A stretch of 64,000 nucleotides of DNA, taken from the NCBI GenBank assembly GCA_030528345.1, contig JAUMZB010000003.1:1-64000 (forward strand). Reading direction: 5' to 3'. Source of the stretch: Eikenella sp. Its GTDB lineage: Bacteria > Pseudomonadota > Gammaproteobacteria > Burkholderiales > Neisseriaceae. Below, one piece after another: positions 26,197 through 34,899 of this stretch. Made by a program: the position numbers and the translations under genes. Positions within the stretch are counted from its first letter, which is position 1, and each line of letters starts with the position of its first letter. A model generated the notes under the pieces. It saw only the letters and a program-made list of their open reading frames with translations. It made no database searches and was not told the origin of the DNA.

Positions 26197-26832
26197 TTAC
26201 TCCTTTGTAATAAAAAGATTAAATTTTATACCATTTATATAGAAAAAAGCAGGATATCTATTAGGATCAGAAACTCGAATTTTATTAAATTGTGAAATAA
26301 TGCTTGAGTTAATGTCTAATTCACTATCTGATGGTTGTCTTTTAGGATAGTAAGATGGAGTAATTTTAGGGTCTTGTTCGACGGGTTGGATATTTGCATA
26401 ATTCATTACAGCATAATCCATGAGTTCAAGTTCAGCTTTGAAAATTCTATCATTAATTTCATCATATAAAAATGTTTCTGGAATATCGCATTGTATTTTT
26501 TTCCAAATTTTTCCTGTATCCACTTTCTCTGATGCTTCAAGTAGGCTAACAGTAATATTGGTTTTGCCTTCTAGAATTTGCCAGATATGTGGGCTCCATC
26601 CTCTGCCTTTAGGCAGATTGCTTGCATGAATTACTAAAACATGAGTATAGAGATCTAATATTTCTTGTTTAATAATAATATTACAGGAAATAAGGAATAA
26701 AATATCTCCTCCTTGTAATGTTTTAGGGTCTCTATGGATTGAAATATTGAAGCTCTGATTTGTTTCTATCCAGTTTTGTAAATAAGGATTGATAGGGTGT
26801 GTTTCGGAATCACATAAAATTGCTATTTTCAT
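26197..26832 (-). CDS. Formyltransferase-fold protein in the PseH position
   Basis: A 211-residue protein with the formyltransferase signature in LVIHASNLPKGRGWSPHIW (about 87-105) and the following G-T-VSLLEASEKVDTGKIW. The catalytic His and Asp of the family are present, but the Asn that normally stands two residues before His is Val. The gene lies between pseG and pseI, where most loci carry the GNAT acetyltransferase pseH; none is seen here. I infer that it acylates the 4-amino group of the PseC product, perhaps with a formyl group, giving an N-formyl pseudaminic acid. The donor is unproven. The C-terminal 60 residues match nothing I know. It starts 14 bases after pseG. Confidence 0.7.
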   Translation of the reverse strand: MKIAILCDSETHPINPYLQNWIETNQSFNISIHRDPKTLQGGDILFLISCNIIIKQEILDLYTHVLVIHASNLPKGRGWSPHIWQILEGKTNITVSLLEASEKVDTGKIWKKIQCDIPETFLYDEINDRIFKAELELMDYAVMNYANIQPVEQDPKITPSYYPKRQPSDSELDINSSIISQFNKIRVSDPNRYPAFFYINGIKFNLFITKE

Positions 26833-26846
26833 AATTTAAAATTAAT

Positions 26847-27965
26847 TTATTTCATTTTAAAAATAGTATGAACTACTCTGTAGGCTCCTAATCCGTCAAC
26901 TAACCTAGAAGCTTTTTTTCCCATTGATTGCCATACTATATTATGTTGATTTGCATTTATAAGCTTTTTAAAATATGAACCGTTAATTTTATCTCCATAA
27001 AGATAAATTGCTACCCCCTTATTTTGTAGCTGTAAAGCAATTTCGTTTTGATTTTCAGCTAAAACCAATACTAGCGTAGGTAGTCCTAGACAACAGCGTT
27101 CCCAAGATGTACTGCCTGCTGCACCTATAGCTAAATCTGCGTGACTCATGACCTCAGCAATATTTTGTATATTAACTAATATACGGCAAGGATAAGGAGC
27201 CTGTTCTGCATAGTTCTTTATTCTTTCTATATGTGGGGCAGTAGTCCCCATGACTACGGTTACTGAAAAAGGCGGTATAAGATCTGAATATACTTCAGTT
27301 AAAATTTTTAAAATGGTTAAAGTATGATTGCTCTTATCTACACCACCAAAATTAACTAATATATTATTGTGTTGGTAAGTATGGGAGGAGCGGCGATGTA
27401 AACTATATGTTCGCCATTGCCTAAATTCAGGACGTAATAGTGCATAACGAGGACCAAGTAGCATTTGGCAATGTGAAGGTAATAATTTTTGGTAATCTAC
27501 TTCACTACGGCCAAGGTTTTGATCTAAAAGTAAGTCTGCATCATGAAGGCGGTCCGCAAGATCATCAATGACCATAATTTTACAGCTAAAATAAAGTTTA
27601 GCTTGCTTCTGCCACGGTTTAGAAAGCGCATAGTGATCTACGATAATCCAGTCAGGTTTCAGTTGGCGGATTATCGCCTTGCAATCAGTAATATCTTGTT
27701 GTTGGGATACTGGCAGCCAGTCAGCATGTGCTAATTGGAATTTTTCTGTATTATTTTGTAATTTATCAATAGTGTTCGTAGCTAATACGGTACAGTCGAA
27801 ACCAGCTTTTTGAATTGTATCAATTAGATTACCAGGCAGGTTTCGACAGATAAAGTGAACCTGATGGGCTTCTTTTTTTAGAGCGTTCGCTAATGTGAGG
27901 CAGCGCATAATATGGCCGCTTCCGATATCAAAAGACGCATCTGCACGAATAAGGAAATTCATCAT
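26847..27965 (-). CDS. pseG: UDP-2,4-diacetamido-2,4,6-trideoxy-beta-L-altropyranose hydrolase PseG
   Basis: A 372-residue GT-B fold hydrolase that releases UDP from the diamino-altrose sugar, the fourth step of the pathway. The N-terminal RADASFDIGSGHIMRCLTLA carries the catalytic His of the GxGHxxR motif, and VNFGGVDKSN and AIGAAGSTSWERCCLGLP form the UDP-binding C-terminal half. It is longer than the Campylobacter enzyme (about 275 residues), with extra sequence between the two halves. It overlaps pseF by four bases (ATGA), with GAGG before the start. Codon use is AT-leaning but less extreme than in the wzx cassette. Confidence 0.93.
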   Translation of the reverse strand: MMNFLIRADASFDIGSGHIMRCLTLANALKKEAHQVHFICRNLPGNLIDTIQKAGFDCTVLATNTIDKLQNNTEKFQLAHADWLPVSQQQDITDCKAIIRQLKPDWIIVDHYALSKPWQKQAKLYFSCKIMVIDDLADRLHDADLLLDQNLGRSEVDYQKLLPSHCQMLLGPRYALLRPEFRQWRTYSLHRRSSHTYQHNNILVNFGGVDKSNHTLTILKILTEVYSDLIPPFSVTVVMGTTAPHIERIKNYAEQAPYPCRILVNIQNIAEVMSHADLAIGAAGSTSWERCCLGLPTLVLVLAENQNEIALQLQNKGVAIYLYGDKINGSYFKKLINANQHNIVWQSMGKKASRLVDGLGAYRVVHTIFKMK

Positions 27966-28666
27966 GAATCCTCGTGCTGTTGTTTTAAAATTTTAAACAT
28001 TAATTCGGCACGCTGCCAATCTTCATGGTTATCAATATCTTGCGCCCGGTATCTAGGTATTGGTATGCCATAGGTTCGACTATTAAAAATAGGTAATTCT
28101 TCTAACCAGGCTGTTTGGGTACCCCAATAAAATTGACCAGCATCATGCCACGTTTCTTCCAAGTCTTGAGATCGAGTTAAGTAGTTTTCTGGTTGGAGCA
28201 TGGAGATTAGGCCATTTGCGTCCGATTTGAGAGCTCTTTGTATTGGAAATGGAAAAGTTGTCACGCTGAAAGTGTAGTCAGCATGGTTTGCTTGCAAAAC
28301 TGATAGCCCTTCTTTTAAATCATTCGCTTTTGTGAACGGTGCAGTAGCATAAAGACAGCAAATACAGTTGGGAAGATATATCTGGTGCTCAGTGAGCACT
28401 TTTAGAGCATGATATATTACGGATCCAGTTGTAGCATAGTCATCAGCTAAGTCGGCAGGTCTGATGAATGGTACGCTTGCACCATATTTTTCCGAGATAG
28501 AGGCTATCTCATCATCGTCAGTAGAAACAATAATTTGGTTAAAGCAACCACTATCTATAGCCGTTCGAATAGAATGAGCAATCATGGGAAGGCCACAAAA
28601 ATTCTTGATATTCTTACGAGGTATACGTTTGCTGCCGCCGCGAGCAGGAATAATACATAAGGTCAT
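27962..28666 (-). CDS. pseF: Pseudaminic acid cytidylyltransferase PseF
   Basis: A 234-residue CMP-sugar synthetase that activates pseudaminic acid with CTP. The CTP-binding loop IIPARGGSKRIPRKNIK (5-21), STDDDEIA, RPADLADDYATTG and CCLYATAPF are all in place. The sequence fits PseF better than NeuA by length and by the RSQDLEETWHDAGQFYWG segment. Start and pseG junction show tight coupling. It supplies CMP-Pse for the transferase encoded 5 kb downstream. Confidence 0.94.
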   Translation of the reverse strand: MTLCIIPARGGSKRIPRKNIKNFCGLPMIAHSIRTAIDSGCFNQIIVSTDDDEIASISEKYGASVPFIRPADLADDYATTGSVIYHALKVLTEHQIYLPNCICCLYATAPFTKANDLKEGLSVLQANHADYTFSVTTFPFPIQRALKSDANGLISMLQPENYLTRSQDLEETWHDAGQFYWGTQTAWLEELPIFNSRTYGIPIPRYRAQDIDNHEDWQRAELMFKILKQQHEDS

Positions 28667-28750
28667 TATGATACTCAGGAAATCAAATTCAAGTAGTTAG
28701 CTAGATCATACATTGAATATTTACATATATTTGTTCAGCTTTTTGACTTT

Positions 28751-29908
28751 TTACAGTAGGGAGTTGCGTAATGTAGCAATCACTTTATCTTGGTCTGATT
28801 TGCTTAAATCTGCGTATAAGGGCAGACTGATGGCCTCTGCGTAGTACTGTTCTGCTTGGGGAAAACTACCAATTTTGAAGTGAAAATTTTTCTGATAATA
28901 AGGCTGAATATGAATCGGAATATAGTGGACATTCACTCCAACTCCATTTTTTCGCAAACTATCGAATACTTGTGTTCTTGTTTTACCACTTTCTGGTGAA
29001 ATACGGATAGGATATAAATGCAAGGCTGATCGATTCTTTGTATTTCGAATTTGACAGCGTATTGGTAGATCAGAAAGTAAATTATCATATCGTTCCGCCA
29101 GTAAATGACGACGTACAATAAACTCTTCTAAACGTTGTAGTTGACTGATGCCTAATGCCGCTTGAAGTTCGGTCATGCGGTAGTTGAATCCCAGATCAAG
29201 CTGTTGATAATACCATTCTCCCTCAGTTTGTTTAGTCATTAGATGAGATTCGCGAGTAATACCGTGGCTACGCAATAATGCCATTTTTTCTGCCAAATCA
29301 TCTCGATTGGTCAGCGCCATTCCACCTTCTGCTGTTGTAATAATCTTAACTGGGTGGAAACTGAATACAGTAATATCACTATATTGACAAGAGCCGACCA
29401 TTTGGCTTTGATAGCGTGCGCCGATAGCATGAGAGGCATCTTCAATAATGGCAAAGCCATATTTTTTAGACAAGGCATAAATTTCAGCCATATTGCAAGG
29501 TTCTCCGCATAAGTGAACCGCAACGACAATTTTAGGAAGCTTGTTATCTTGTTTAGCTTTTTCTAGTTTTTCAGCCAAAGTTGATGGAGATAAGTTTAAG
29601 GTCTGTGGATCTATATCTACAAAATCAATTTCTGCGCCACAGTAGAGAGCACAATTTGCCGAAGCAACAAAAGAAATTGGAGAGGTCCAGAGAAAATTAC
29701 CTGGTCCCAAGCCTAGTGACAAACAAGCAATATGTAAAGCAGATGTGGCACTGTTGACAGCCAATGCATGCTTTGTTCCGCAATATTCGGCTAATGCAGC
29801 TTCAAATGAAGGAACTTTGGGTCCTTGAGTAAGGAAATCGGACTGGAGTACTGCAACAACAGCATCAATATCGGCTTGATTAATATTTTGGCGCCCATAG
29901 GGGATCAT
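28751..29908 (-). CDS. pseC: UDP-4-amino-4,6-dideoxy-N-acetyl-beta-L-altrosamine transaminase PseC
   Basis: A 385-residue PLP-dependent DegT/DnrJ/EryC1/StrS aminotransferase, second step of the pathway. Recognisable are NSATSALHIACLSLGLG (PLP phosphate), WTSPISFVASANCALYCGAEIDFVDID, EDASHAIGA, and the Schiff-base lysine in FHPVKIITTAEGG. The RPPY-type PseC ending is normal. There are two ATG codons two codons apart. I prefer the second (29908) because AGGA then has a seven-base spacing. A 240-base gap separates it from pseB, so it may have its own promoter. Confidence 0.94.
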   Translation of the reverse strand: MIPYGRQNINQADIDAVVAVLQSDFLTQGPKVPSFEAALAEYCGTKHALAVNSATSALHIACLSLGLGPGNFLWTSPISFVASANCALYCGAEIDFVDIDPQTLNLSPSTLAEKLEKAKQDNKLPKIVVAVHLCGEPCNMAEIYALSKKYGFAIIEDASHAIGARYQSQMVGSCQYSDITVFSFHPVKIITTAEGGMALTNRDDLAEKMALLRSHGITRESHLMTKQTEGEWYYQQLDLGFNYRMTELQAALGISQLQRLEEFIVRRHLLAERYDNLLSDLPIRCQIRNTKNRSALHLYPIRISPESGKTRTQVFDSLRKNGVGVNVHYIPIHIQPYYQKNFHFKIGSFPQAEQYYAEAISLPLYADLSKSDQDKVIATLRNSLL

Positions 29909-30148
29909 AATCATTTCCTACTTTATAAAAACTAGACCTTTAGGTGGTTGGTTGATAGATTAAGTGTTCAAAATCTGTCGATGAATGGTTTGTGAGACGG
30001 TTTTTCACGGTAAGAGCCATGTATACCAAGTGAAAATGCGCGTCGCATTAAGGTTGTACATTTTGTTAGCGTTGGTGACGCAATAGACACGAATTTTTAA
30101 TCGAGAATCTAGCAGGTAACAAATATCAATATGCCCTGAAGTTTTGAC

Positions 30149-31147
30149 TTAAATATTGCCTATTTTATGCTGATTATTAATTATCCAAGTTGTTAGCTCC
30201 GTAGAGGTCATCCATTCACTGTTATTGTCACTGGCATACACAAATCCTTCTGGAACCTTCTTTCCATCTTTAATTCGTTCCGCTGAGTTACTCCATCCGT
30301 TAATAGCAGGAAGAATTTTAAAATGTTCGGGATATTCATAAGTATAGTATGCATCTTCTGCGCTAATCATTTGCTCATGTAACTTTTCTCCAGGGCGAAT
30401 GCCAATGATTTGCTGTTTGCATTTGGGAGCAATAGTGCTGGCCAAGTCAGTCATCCTCATGGAAGGGATTTTTTTGACATAAATTTCTCCACCTTCCATA
30501 TCTTCAAATGCATGCCATACTAATTCTACACCCTGTTCTAGAGAAATCATAAAGCGGGTCATGCGTGCATCAGTAATCGGCAGAATTCCTTGGTCTCGTA
30601 TAGACAAAAAGAAGGGAATGACAGAGCCTCTTGAGCCCATGACATTACCATAACGAACAACTGAAAAACGTGTACCATGTTCACCTGAATAAGCATTTCC
30701 AGCTACAAAAAGTTTATCTGATGCTAGTTTTGTAGCACCGTAAAGATTAATAGGGCTACTTGCTTTATCAGTAGAAAGAGCCACAACTTTCTTCACACCT
30801 TTATCAATGCAAGCATCAATTAAATTCATTGCGCCGTTAATATTAGTTTTAACACACTCAAAAGGATTATACTCGGCAGTCGGCACAATTTTAGTAGCTG
30901 CTGCGTGTATAACATAATCTATACCATCTAACGCACGGTAAAGGCGATCTTTGTCGCGTACGTCACCAATGAAAAAGCGAACTCGATTATCATTTTGATA
31001 TTTTTTTGCCATATCCCATTGTTTCATCTCATCACGAGAAAAAATAATAATTTTCTTTGGATTATATTTTTCCAGAGTCATGGGAACAAAAGTGTTACCA
31101 AAAGAGCCGGTACCACCCGTAATGAGAATAGTTTGGTTAGAGAGCAT
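30149..31147 (-). CDS. pseB: UDP-N-acetylglucosamine 4,6-dehydratase (5-inverting) PseB
   Basis: A 332-residue extended SDR enzyme that converts UDP-GlcNAc to the 4-keto-6-deoxy-L-altro sugar, the entry to pseudaminic acid. It has ITGGTGSFGNTFV for NADP, FSRDEMKQWDM and RFFIGDVRD, the family-specific ALSTDKASSPINLYGATKL with the catalytic residues, and VVRYGNVMGSRGSVIPFF. AGGAATTTAACC precedes the ATG. The start lies 54 bases after rfbD, so transcription from rfbD is possible. Confidence 0.95.
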   Translation of the reverse strand: MLSNQTILITGGTGSFGNTFVPMTLEKYNPKKIIIFSRDEMKQWDMAKKYQNDNRVRFFIGDVRDKDRLYRALDGIDYVIHAAATKIVPTAEYNPFECVKTNINGAMNLIDACIDKGVKKVVALSTDKASSPINLYGATKLASDKLFVAGNAYSGEHGTRFSVVRYGNVMGSRGSVIPFFLSIRDQGILPITDARMTRFMISLEQGVELVWHAFEDMEGGEIYVKKIPSMRMTDLASTIAPKCKQQIIGIRPGEKLHEQMISAEDAYYTYEYPEHFKILPAINGWSNSAERIKDGKKVPEGFVYASDNNSEWMTSTELTTWIINNQHKIGNI

Positions 31148-31201
31148 GGTTAAATTCCTATTGTGATTACATAAAATTTGTAAATTTATTTTCCAGTATT
31201 G

Positions 31202-32053
31202 TTAAGTGTAGAAGGCGAAAATATACTTCAATGCTGCTTGCCAATCTGAGGGAATATAACTAAGCTTGCGTATTTTTTCACAGCTTAATACGCTATAAGG
31301 CGGGCGAGGTGTTTGCTCATCTATTTGTATAGAAACAGTTTCTTGAATCATGGCTTTTACTGGTCGGATCTTGGCTAAAGCATGCAAAATAATTTGGGCA
31401 AATTCGTATCGGGTTACGGGAACATCACCGCAGAAATGATAGATTCCGGGCGTAATGCGCGGTTCTTGAGCGAATTGAATCATCAGTTTGGCCAAGTCGC
31501 CGGCGTAAGTGGGACAACCGATTTTGTCGGTTACAACGGAGATGGTTTCTTGGTCGGCCTGGGCGATAATGTCTTTAACAAAATTGCTGCCGTACTCGGA
31601 GAACACCCATGAGCTGCGGATGATGATGCTGTCTGGATTGGCGGCCAAGGCCAGCAATTCACCGGCTAATTTGGATTTGGCATAGGTGCTGAGGGGATTG
31701 GGGTAGTCTAATTCGGTGTAGGGGCTGTCTTTTTGGCCGTCGAACACGTAGTCGCTGGAAATATGGATAAAGCGGACATTGTGTTTGGAGGCGGCAGCGG
31801 CCAAATTGCGCACGCCTTCTGCATTGACGGCGAATACCTTGTCTTTATTGAATTCAGCGGCCTCTAGATCGGTGTAGCCGGCGGCATTGATGATGACGTC
31901 CGGTTCGAAATTTTGCACCATATTATTGACGGCTTGGGCTTGGGTAATGTCCAAGGTGGTGGAGTCGGCGGCAATCATTTCCCAATGTTCGGGTTTTTGC
32001 TGCTTCAGACTTTGGCCGACTTGGCCTTTGGCTCCGGTCAATAATATTCTCAT
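31202..32053 (-). CDS. rfbD: dTDP-4-dehydrorhamnose reductase
   Basis: A 283-residue extended SDR, the last enzyme of dTDP-L-rhamnose synthesis. LLTGAKGQVGQSL at the N-terminus binds NAD(P)H, INAAGYTDLEAAE and HISSDYVFDGQ are family blocks, and STYAKSKLAGE contains the catalytic Tyr and Lys. rfbA, rfbB and rfbC are not in the window on the downstream side, so rhamnose genes would have to lie elsewhere. The 5' two thirds has the base composition of the core, but the last 180 bases or so are clearly AT-rich. This suggests that recombination replaced the 3' end when the island entered. Confidence 0.9.
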   Translation of the reverse strand: MRILLTGAKGQVGQSLKQQKPEHWEMIAADSTTLDITQAQAVNNMVQNFEPDVIINAAGYTDLEAAEFNKDKVFAVNAEGVRNLAAAASKHNVRFIHISSDYVFDGQKDSPYTELDYPNPLSTYAKSKLAGELLALAANPDSIIIRSSWVFSEYGSNFVKDIIAQADQETISVVTDKIGCPTYAGDLAKLMIQFAQEPRITPGIYHFCGDVPVTRYEFAQIILHALAKIRPVKAMIQETVSIQIDEQTPRPPYSVLSCEKIRKLSYIPSDWQAALKYIFAFYT

Positions 32054-32213
32054 GGATGTATCTTTCAGTTGTTTTCAAACAAAGTGATTCTATTTAATTT
32101 AATAATATCAAATAGGTAATTTTAGCCTTATCAATTCGGCTCAATTATATCAGCTTATCTTACGATTTGTATTTATTTACTGAAGACTAAGTGCAATTAT
32201 CATTATGTGGCGC

Positions 32214-32242
32214 TTGGCGCTTCCCATGCTATCTGTTACAAT
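32214..32242 (+). promoter_or_regulatory. Promoter of greA
   Basis: TTGGCG (32214-32219), a 17-base spacer and TACAAT (32237-32242). Transcription would begin near 32,249, ahead of two hairpins. Confidence 0.6.
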
Positions 32243-32262
32243 GTATATCAGAAAATATAGAA

Positions 32263-32296
32263 CAAGCCGCCGGTTTTTCGGGCGGCTTGCCTTTTT
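32263..32296 (+). terminator. Intrinsic terminator in the greA leader (GraL-like attenuator)
   Basis: A perfect 9-bp stem, CAAGCCGCC with GGCGGCTTG, then CCTTTTT. No gene precedes it on this strand; the promoter is just upstream and greA starts 73 bases later. Early termination would give a short leader RNA of about 45-50 nt. Confidence 0.7.
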
Positions 32297-32311
32297 ATGG
32301 AAAAAAACAGG

Positions 32312-32343
32312 TTCGGGCAGCGCTTAAGGAGAGTCTGCCCGAA
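32312..32343 (+). promoter_or_regulatory. Second hairpin in the greA leader
   Basis: TTCGGGCAG pairs with CTGCCCGAA around a 14-base loop that contains AAGGAGAG. It lies between the leader terminator and the greA ribosome binding site. Confidence 0.5.
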
Positions 32344-32368
32344 TCCTACTTCATGCGGAGAATGCAGT

Positions 32369-32845
32369 ATGCAGAAAATTCCTTTAACCGTGCGTGGTGC
32401 CGAACTTTTAAAACAGGAGCTGCAGCAGCTGAAAAGTGTTGCCCGTCCTGCCATTATTGAGGCCATTGCTGAGGCCCGCTCCCACGGTGATTTGTCTGAA
32501 AATGCCGAGTATGAAGCGGCTAAGGAAAAACAGGGTTTTATCGAGGGCCGGATTGCCGAAATTGAAAACAAGCTGTCCCTTGCCCATATAATTGATCCGA
32601 CTGAAATCCATGCCGAGGGCAAGATTGTGTTTGGCAGTACGGTGGTGTTGGAGGATTTGGCAAATGAAACCCAAGTCCGTTATCAGATTGTCGGAGACGA
32701 TGAGGCCGACATCAAAGAGAGCAAAATTTCTGTTAGCTCTCCCATTGCCCGGGCTTTGATTGGCAAGGAAGAGGGGGATGTGGCTGAGGTGCAGGCGCCG
32801 GGCGGCTTGCGTGAATACGAAGTGGTGGAAGTGCTGTATATCTGA
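32369..32845 (+). CDS. greA: Transcription elongation factor GreA
   Basis: A 158-residue factor that enters the RNA polymerase secondary channel and stimulates cleavage of backtracked RNA. The N-terminal coiled coil ends in the tip [13 protein letters not shown], with the acidic residues (Asp and Glu) that coordinate Mg at the active site; the C-terminal FKBP-like domain contains [18 protein letters not shown] eight bases before the ATG sets this start; an earlier in-frame ATG at 32297 would add 24 residues read from the leader hairpin and is not credible. It is transcribed divergently from rfbD, and the first core gene after the island. Confidence 0.95.
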   Translation: MQKIPLTVRGAELLKQELQQLKSVARPAIIEAIAEARSHGDLSENAEYEAAKEKQGFIEGRIAEIENKLSLAHIIDPTEIHAEGKIVFGSTVVLEDLANETQVRYQIVGDDEADIKESKISVSSPIARALIGKEEGDVAEVQAPGGLREYEVVEVLYI

Positions 32846-32919
32846 TGCTTGGTCTTGCCTTGTGGCACTGAGTTTGCGATATTCTGATGTTAAGCTAATC
32901 TTCTTCGGCCACATAAATG

Positions 32920-32957
32920 ACAGGCTACCTGAAAGTTTTCAGGTAGCCTGTTTTATA
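32920..32957. terminator. Inverted uptake-sequence pair between greA and phaC
   Basis: ACAGGCTACCTGAAA and its complement pair with almost no loop (32920-32951), then TTTTATAT on the plus strand. It can end both greA and the convergent phaC transcript. Confidence 0.8.
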
Positions 32958-32976
32958 TAGGGCAGGGGTAATTGTT

Positions 32977-34752
32977 TTATTTAACCAGGTTTACTTTCAC
33001 ATAGCTGCCCGGTGCGGCAGCCAAGGGCGGGAAGTTTTCGCTGCCGATGCTGCGGGCGGGAATTTTTTCACCGGCATAGGCTTGTACCCAGCGTTGCCAG
33101 TGTGTCCACCAAGAACCTTCATGATGTTCGGCGGCCGCTAACCAGTCTTTGCCGTTTTCAAAAGCGGCCGAGTTGGTGAAGTAGCCGTATTTGTTTTTGG
33201 CCGGCGGGTTGACGATGCCGGCTACATGGCCGGATTCGCCCAGCACCAAAGTGCTTTCCCCGCCTAAATGTTTGGAGCCTTTAAAGGTTTCTTCCCATAG
33301 TGCGATGTGGTCCTCTTTGGTGGAGATAAAGAAGTTGGGCGTTTTGACGCGAGACAGGTTGATGCTGACGCCGCCGAGCTTCACTTTGCCCGGCTCGGCC
33401 AAGCTGTTGTTCAGATAAAGATCGCGCAATAGGAAGCTGTGGACTTTGGGGGTGACGTTGGTGCCGTCGCTGTTCCAGTAGAGGATGTCGAATTCGGCAG
33501 GCTCTTTGCCTTTTAAGTAGTTTTCGATGTAGTAGTTCCAATAGAGCGAGTTTTCGCGTAGCAGGCTGAAGGTAACGGCCAGCTGGCGGCCGTCGAAATA
33601 ACCCAACTGTTTGTCCATTTTTTCAATGGCGCTGATAACCGGTTCATTGATGAATACGCCCAGTTCGCCGGGGTTTTCGAAGTCCAGAACGGTGGTCATG
33701 TAGGTGGCGGACTTGATACGGTTTTTCAATCGCTTGCCGACATAATAGCCTTGAGTAGCGGCCAAGAGGGTGCCGCCCATGCAATAACCCAGGGCATTGA
33801 CTTCTTTTTCGCCGGTGATGTCTTCGATGACGCGTACGGCTTCACAGATGCCGGAAACGGCCAAGTCTTCAAAACCGATGTGCTGCCGGGCTTTGTCGGG
33901 ATTGGCCCAAGACATCAGGAAAACCGTATGGCCTTGGCTGCGCAGCCAGTGGACAAAAGAGTTCTGCTCGCGTAAATCGAGGATGTAGTATTTGTTGATG
34001 AAGGGCGGGACGATCAGCAGCGGGGTTTTGTAAACGTCCGGGGTAACGGCGTCGTATTGCAGCAGTTGGAAGATTTCGTTTTCGAAGACCACACTGCCGG
34101 AAGTAACGGCCAAATCAACGCCCACTTCGAAGGCGTGGTCTTTCATCATGCGGATTTTCAGGTAGCGTGCGCTGTTCATCAGGTCTTCGTGGAACAGCTT
34201 CATGCCGCGCAGCAGGTTTTCGCCGTTTTCTTCAACGGTGAGCTTGAGGATTTCGGGGTTGGTCCAGATGAAGTTGCCGGGGGAGAGCGCATTGATGGTT
34301 TGGCGCATGAAGAAGTGCAGGCGGTTGCGCACTGGTTCGCTGAGGCCGTCGACGGAATCGATCATGCTCTCGCAGGTGGTGGAGAAGTGCAGGTAAGATT
34401 GGCGCAACAGGTCGAATTGGGGTTGGGTTTTCCACAATTCGTTTTTAAAGCGGCGGTCGCCGGGCAGGTCGTCGATAAAGGGAGTCACGCTGTTGTCGGA
34501 AGCCCGCAGCATCACGTTGCGGTAAATTTCCATCTGACCCTGCCACCATTTCATCTGCATTTCCATCAGGCGGGCGGGGTTTTTGGCGACGGCTTCGTAG
34601 AATTTGCCCAAATCTTCGGTGTTGATTTTGGTGAGGGCTTCGCTCAGGGGGCTTTCGCCATAGTAGAATTCTTGGATTTTCTGCCAGATGTTTTCGTTGA
34701 AATTGAAGAACTGCTGTAGGGTTTCGTTGGGCTTGAAGGCTTCCTGCGTCAT
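32977..34752 (-). CDS. phaC: Class I poly(3-hydroxyalkanoate) synthase PhaC
   Basis: A 591-residue polymerase that makes polyhydroxybutyrate from (R)-3-hydroxybutyryl-CoA at the granule surface. The lipase-like box GYCMGG holds the nucleophile at Cys324, and downstream the catalytic Asp and His appear in FISTKEDHIA and LGESGHVAGIVNPP. Length and the presence of a single subunit indicate class I, for short-chain monomers. GGGAGTACAAC precedes the ATG. It is last in the order phaB, phaP, phaC; the thiolase phaA is not in the window. A one-mismatch uptake sequence is embedded at 34,149. Confidence 0.96.
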   Translation of the reverse strand: MTQEAFKPNETLQQFFNFNENIWQKIQEFYYGESPLSEALTKINTEDLGKFYEAVAKNPARLMEMQMKWWQGQMEIYRNVMLRASDNSVTPFIDDLPGDRRFKNELWKTQPQFDLLRQSYLHFSTTCESMIDSVDGLSEPVRNRLHFFMRQTINALSPGNFIWTNPEILKLTVEENGENLLRGMKLFHEDLMNSARYLKIRMMKDHAFEVGVDLAVTSGSVVFENEIFQLLQYDAVTPDVYKTPLLIVPPFINKYYILDLREQNSFVHWLRSQGHTVFLMSWANPDKARQHIGFEDLAVSGICEAVRVIEDITGEKEVNALGYCMGGTLLAATQGYYVGKRLKNRIKSATYMTTVLDFENPGELGVFINEPVISAIEKMDKQLGYFDGRQLAVTFSLLRENSLYWNYYIENYLKGKEPAEFDILYWNSDGTNVTPKVHSFLLRDLYLNNSLAEPGKVKLGGVSINLSRVKTPNFFISTKEDHIALWEETFKGSKHLGGESTLVLGESGHVAGIVNPPAKNKYGYFTNSAAFENGKDWLAAAEHHEGSWWTHWQRWVQAYAGEKIPARSIGSENFPPLAAAPGSYVKVNLVK

Positions 34753-34899
34753 GTTGTACTCCCGAAGCGAGTGTGCGGTTAGGTAAACAAAAGGAAATGC
34801 GGCCGCCGTTGCCGGCGCCGCTTGCGGGCTGCAGTTTTTCAGGTAGCCTGAAGCGGCTCAGGAGCCGCTGTGGGCGGCGGCAGCCCCGAAGTCAGAGAC

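Larger units (their letters stand above)
19932..31400. other. Horizontally acquired polysaccharide island, AT-rich and free of uptake sequences
   Basis: Base composition drops sharply at the IS1016 element and stays low, most extreme in wzx, the transferase gene and wzy. It recovers within rfbD. No uptake-sequence core occurs from about 18,250 to 32,920, although the rest of the window has one per kilobase on average. The island edge on the left is an IS; on the right it seems to fall inside rfbD, consistent with homologous recombination in that gene. Confidence 0.8.
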
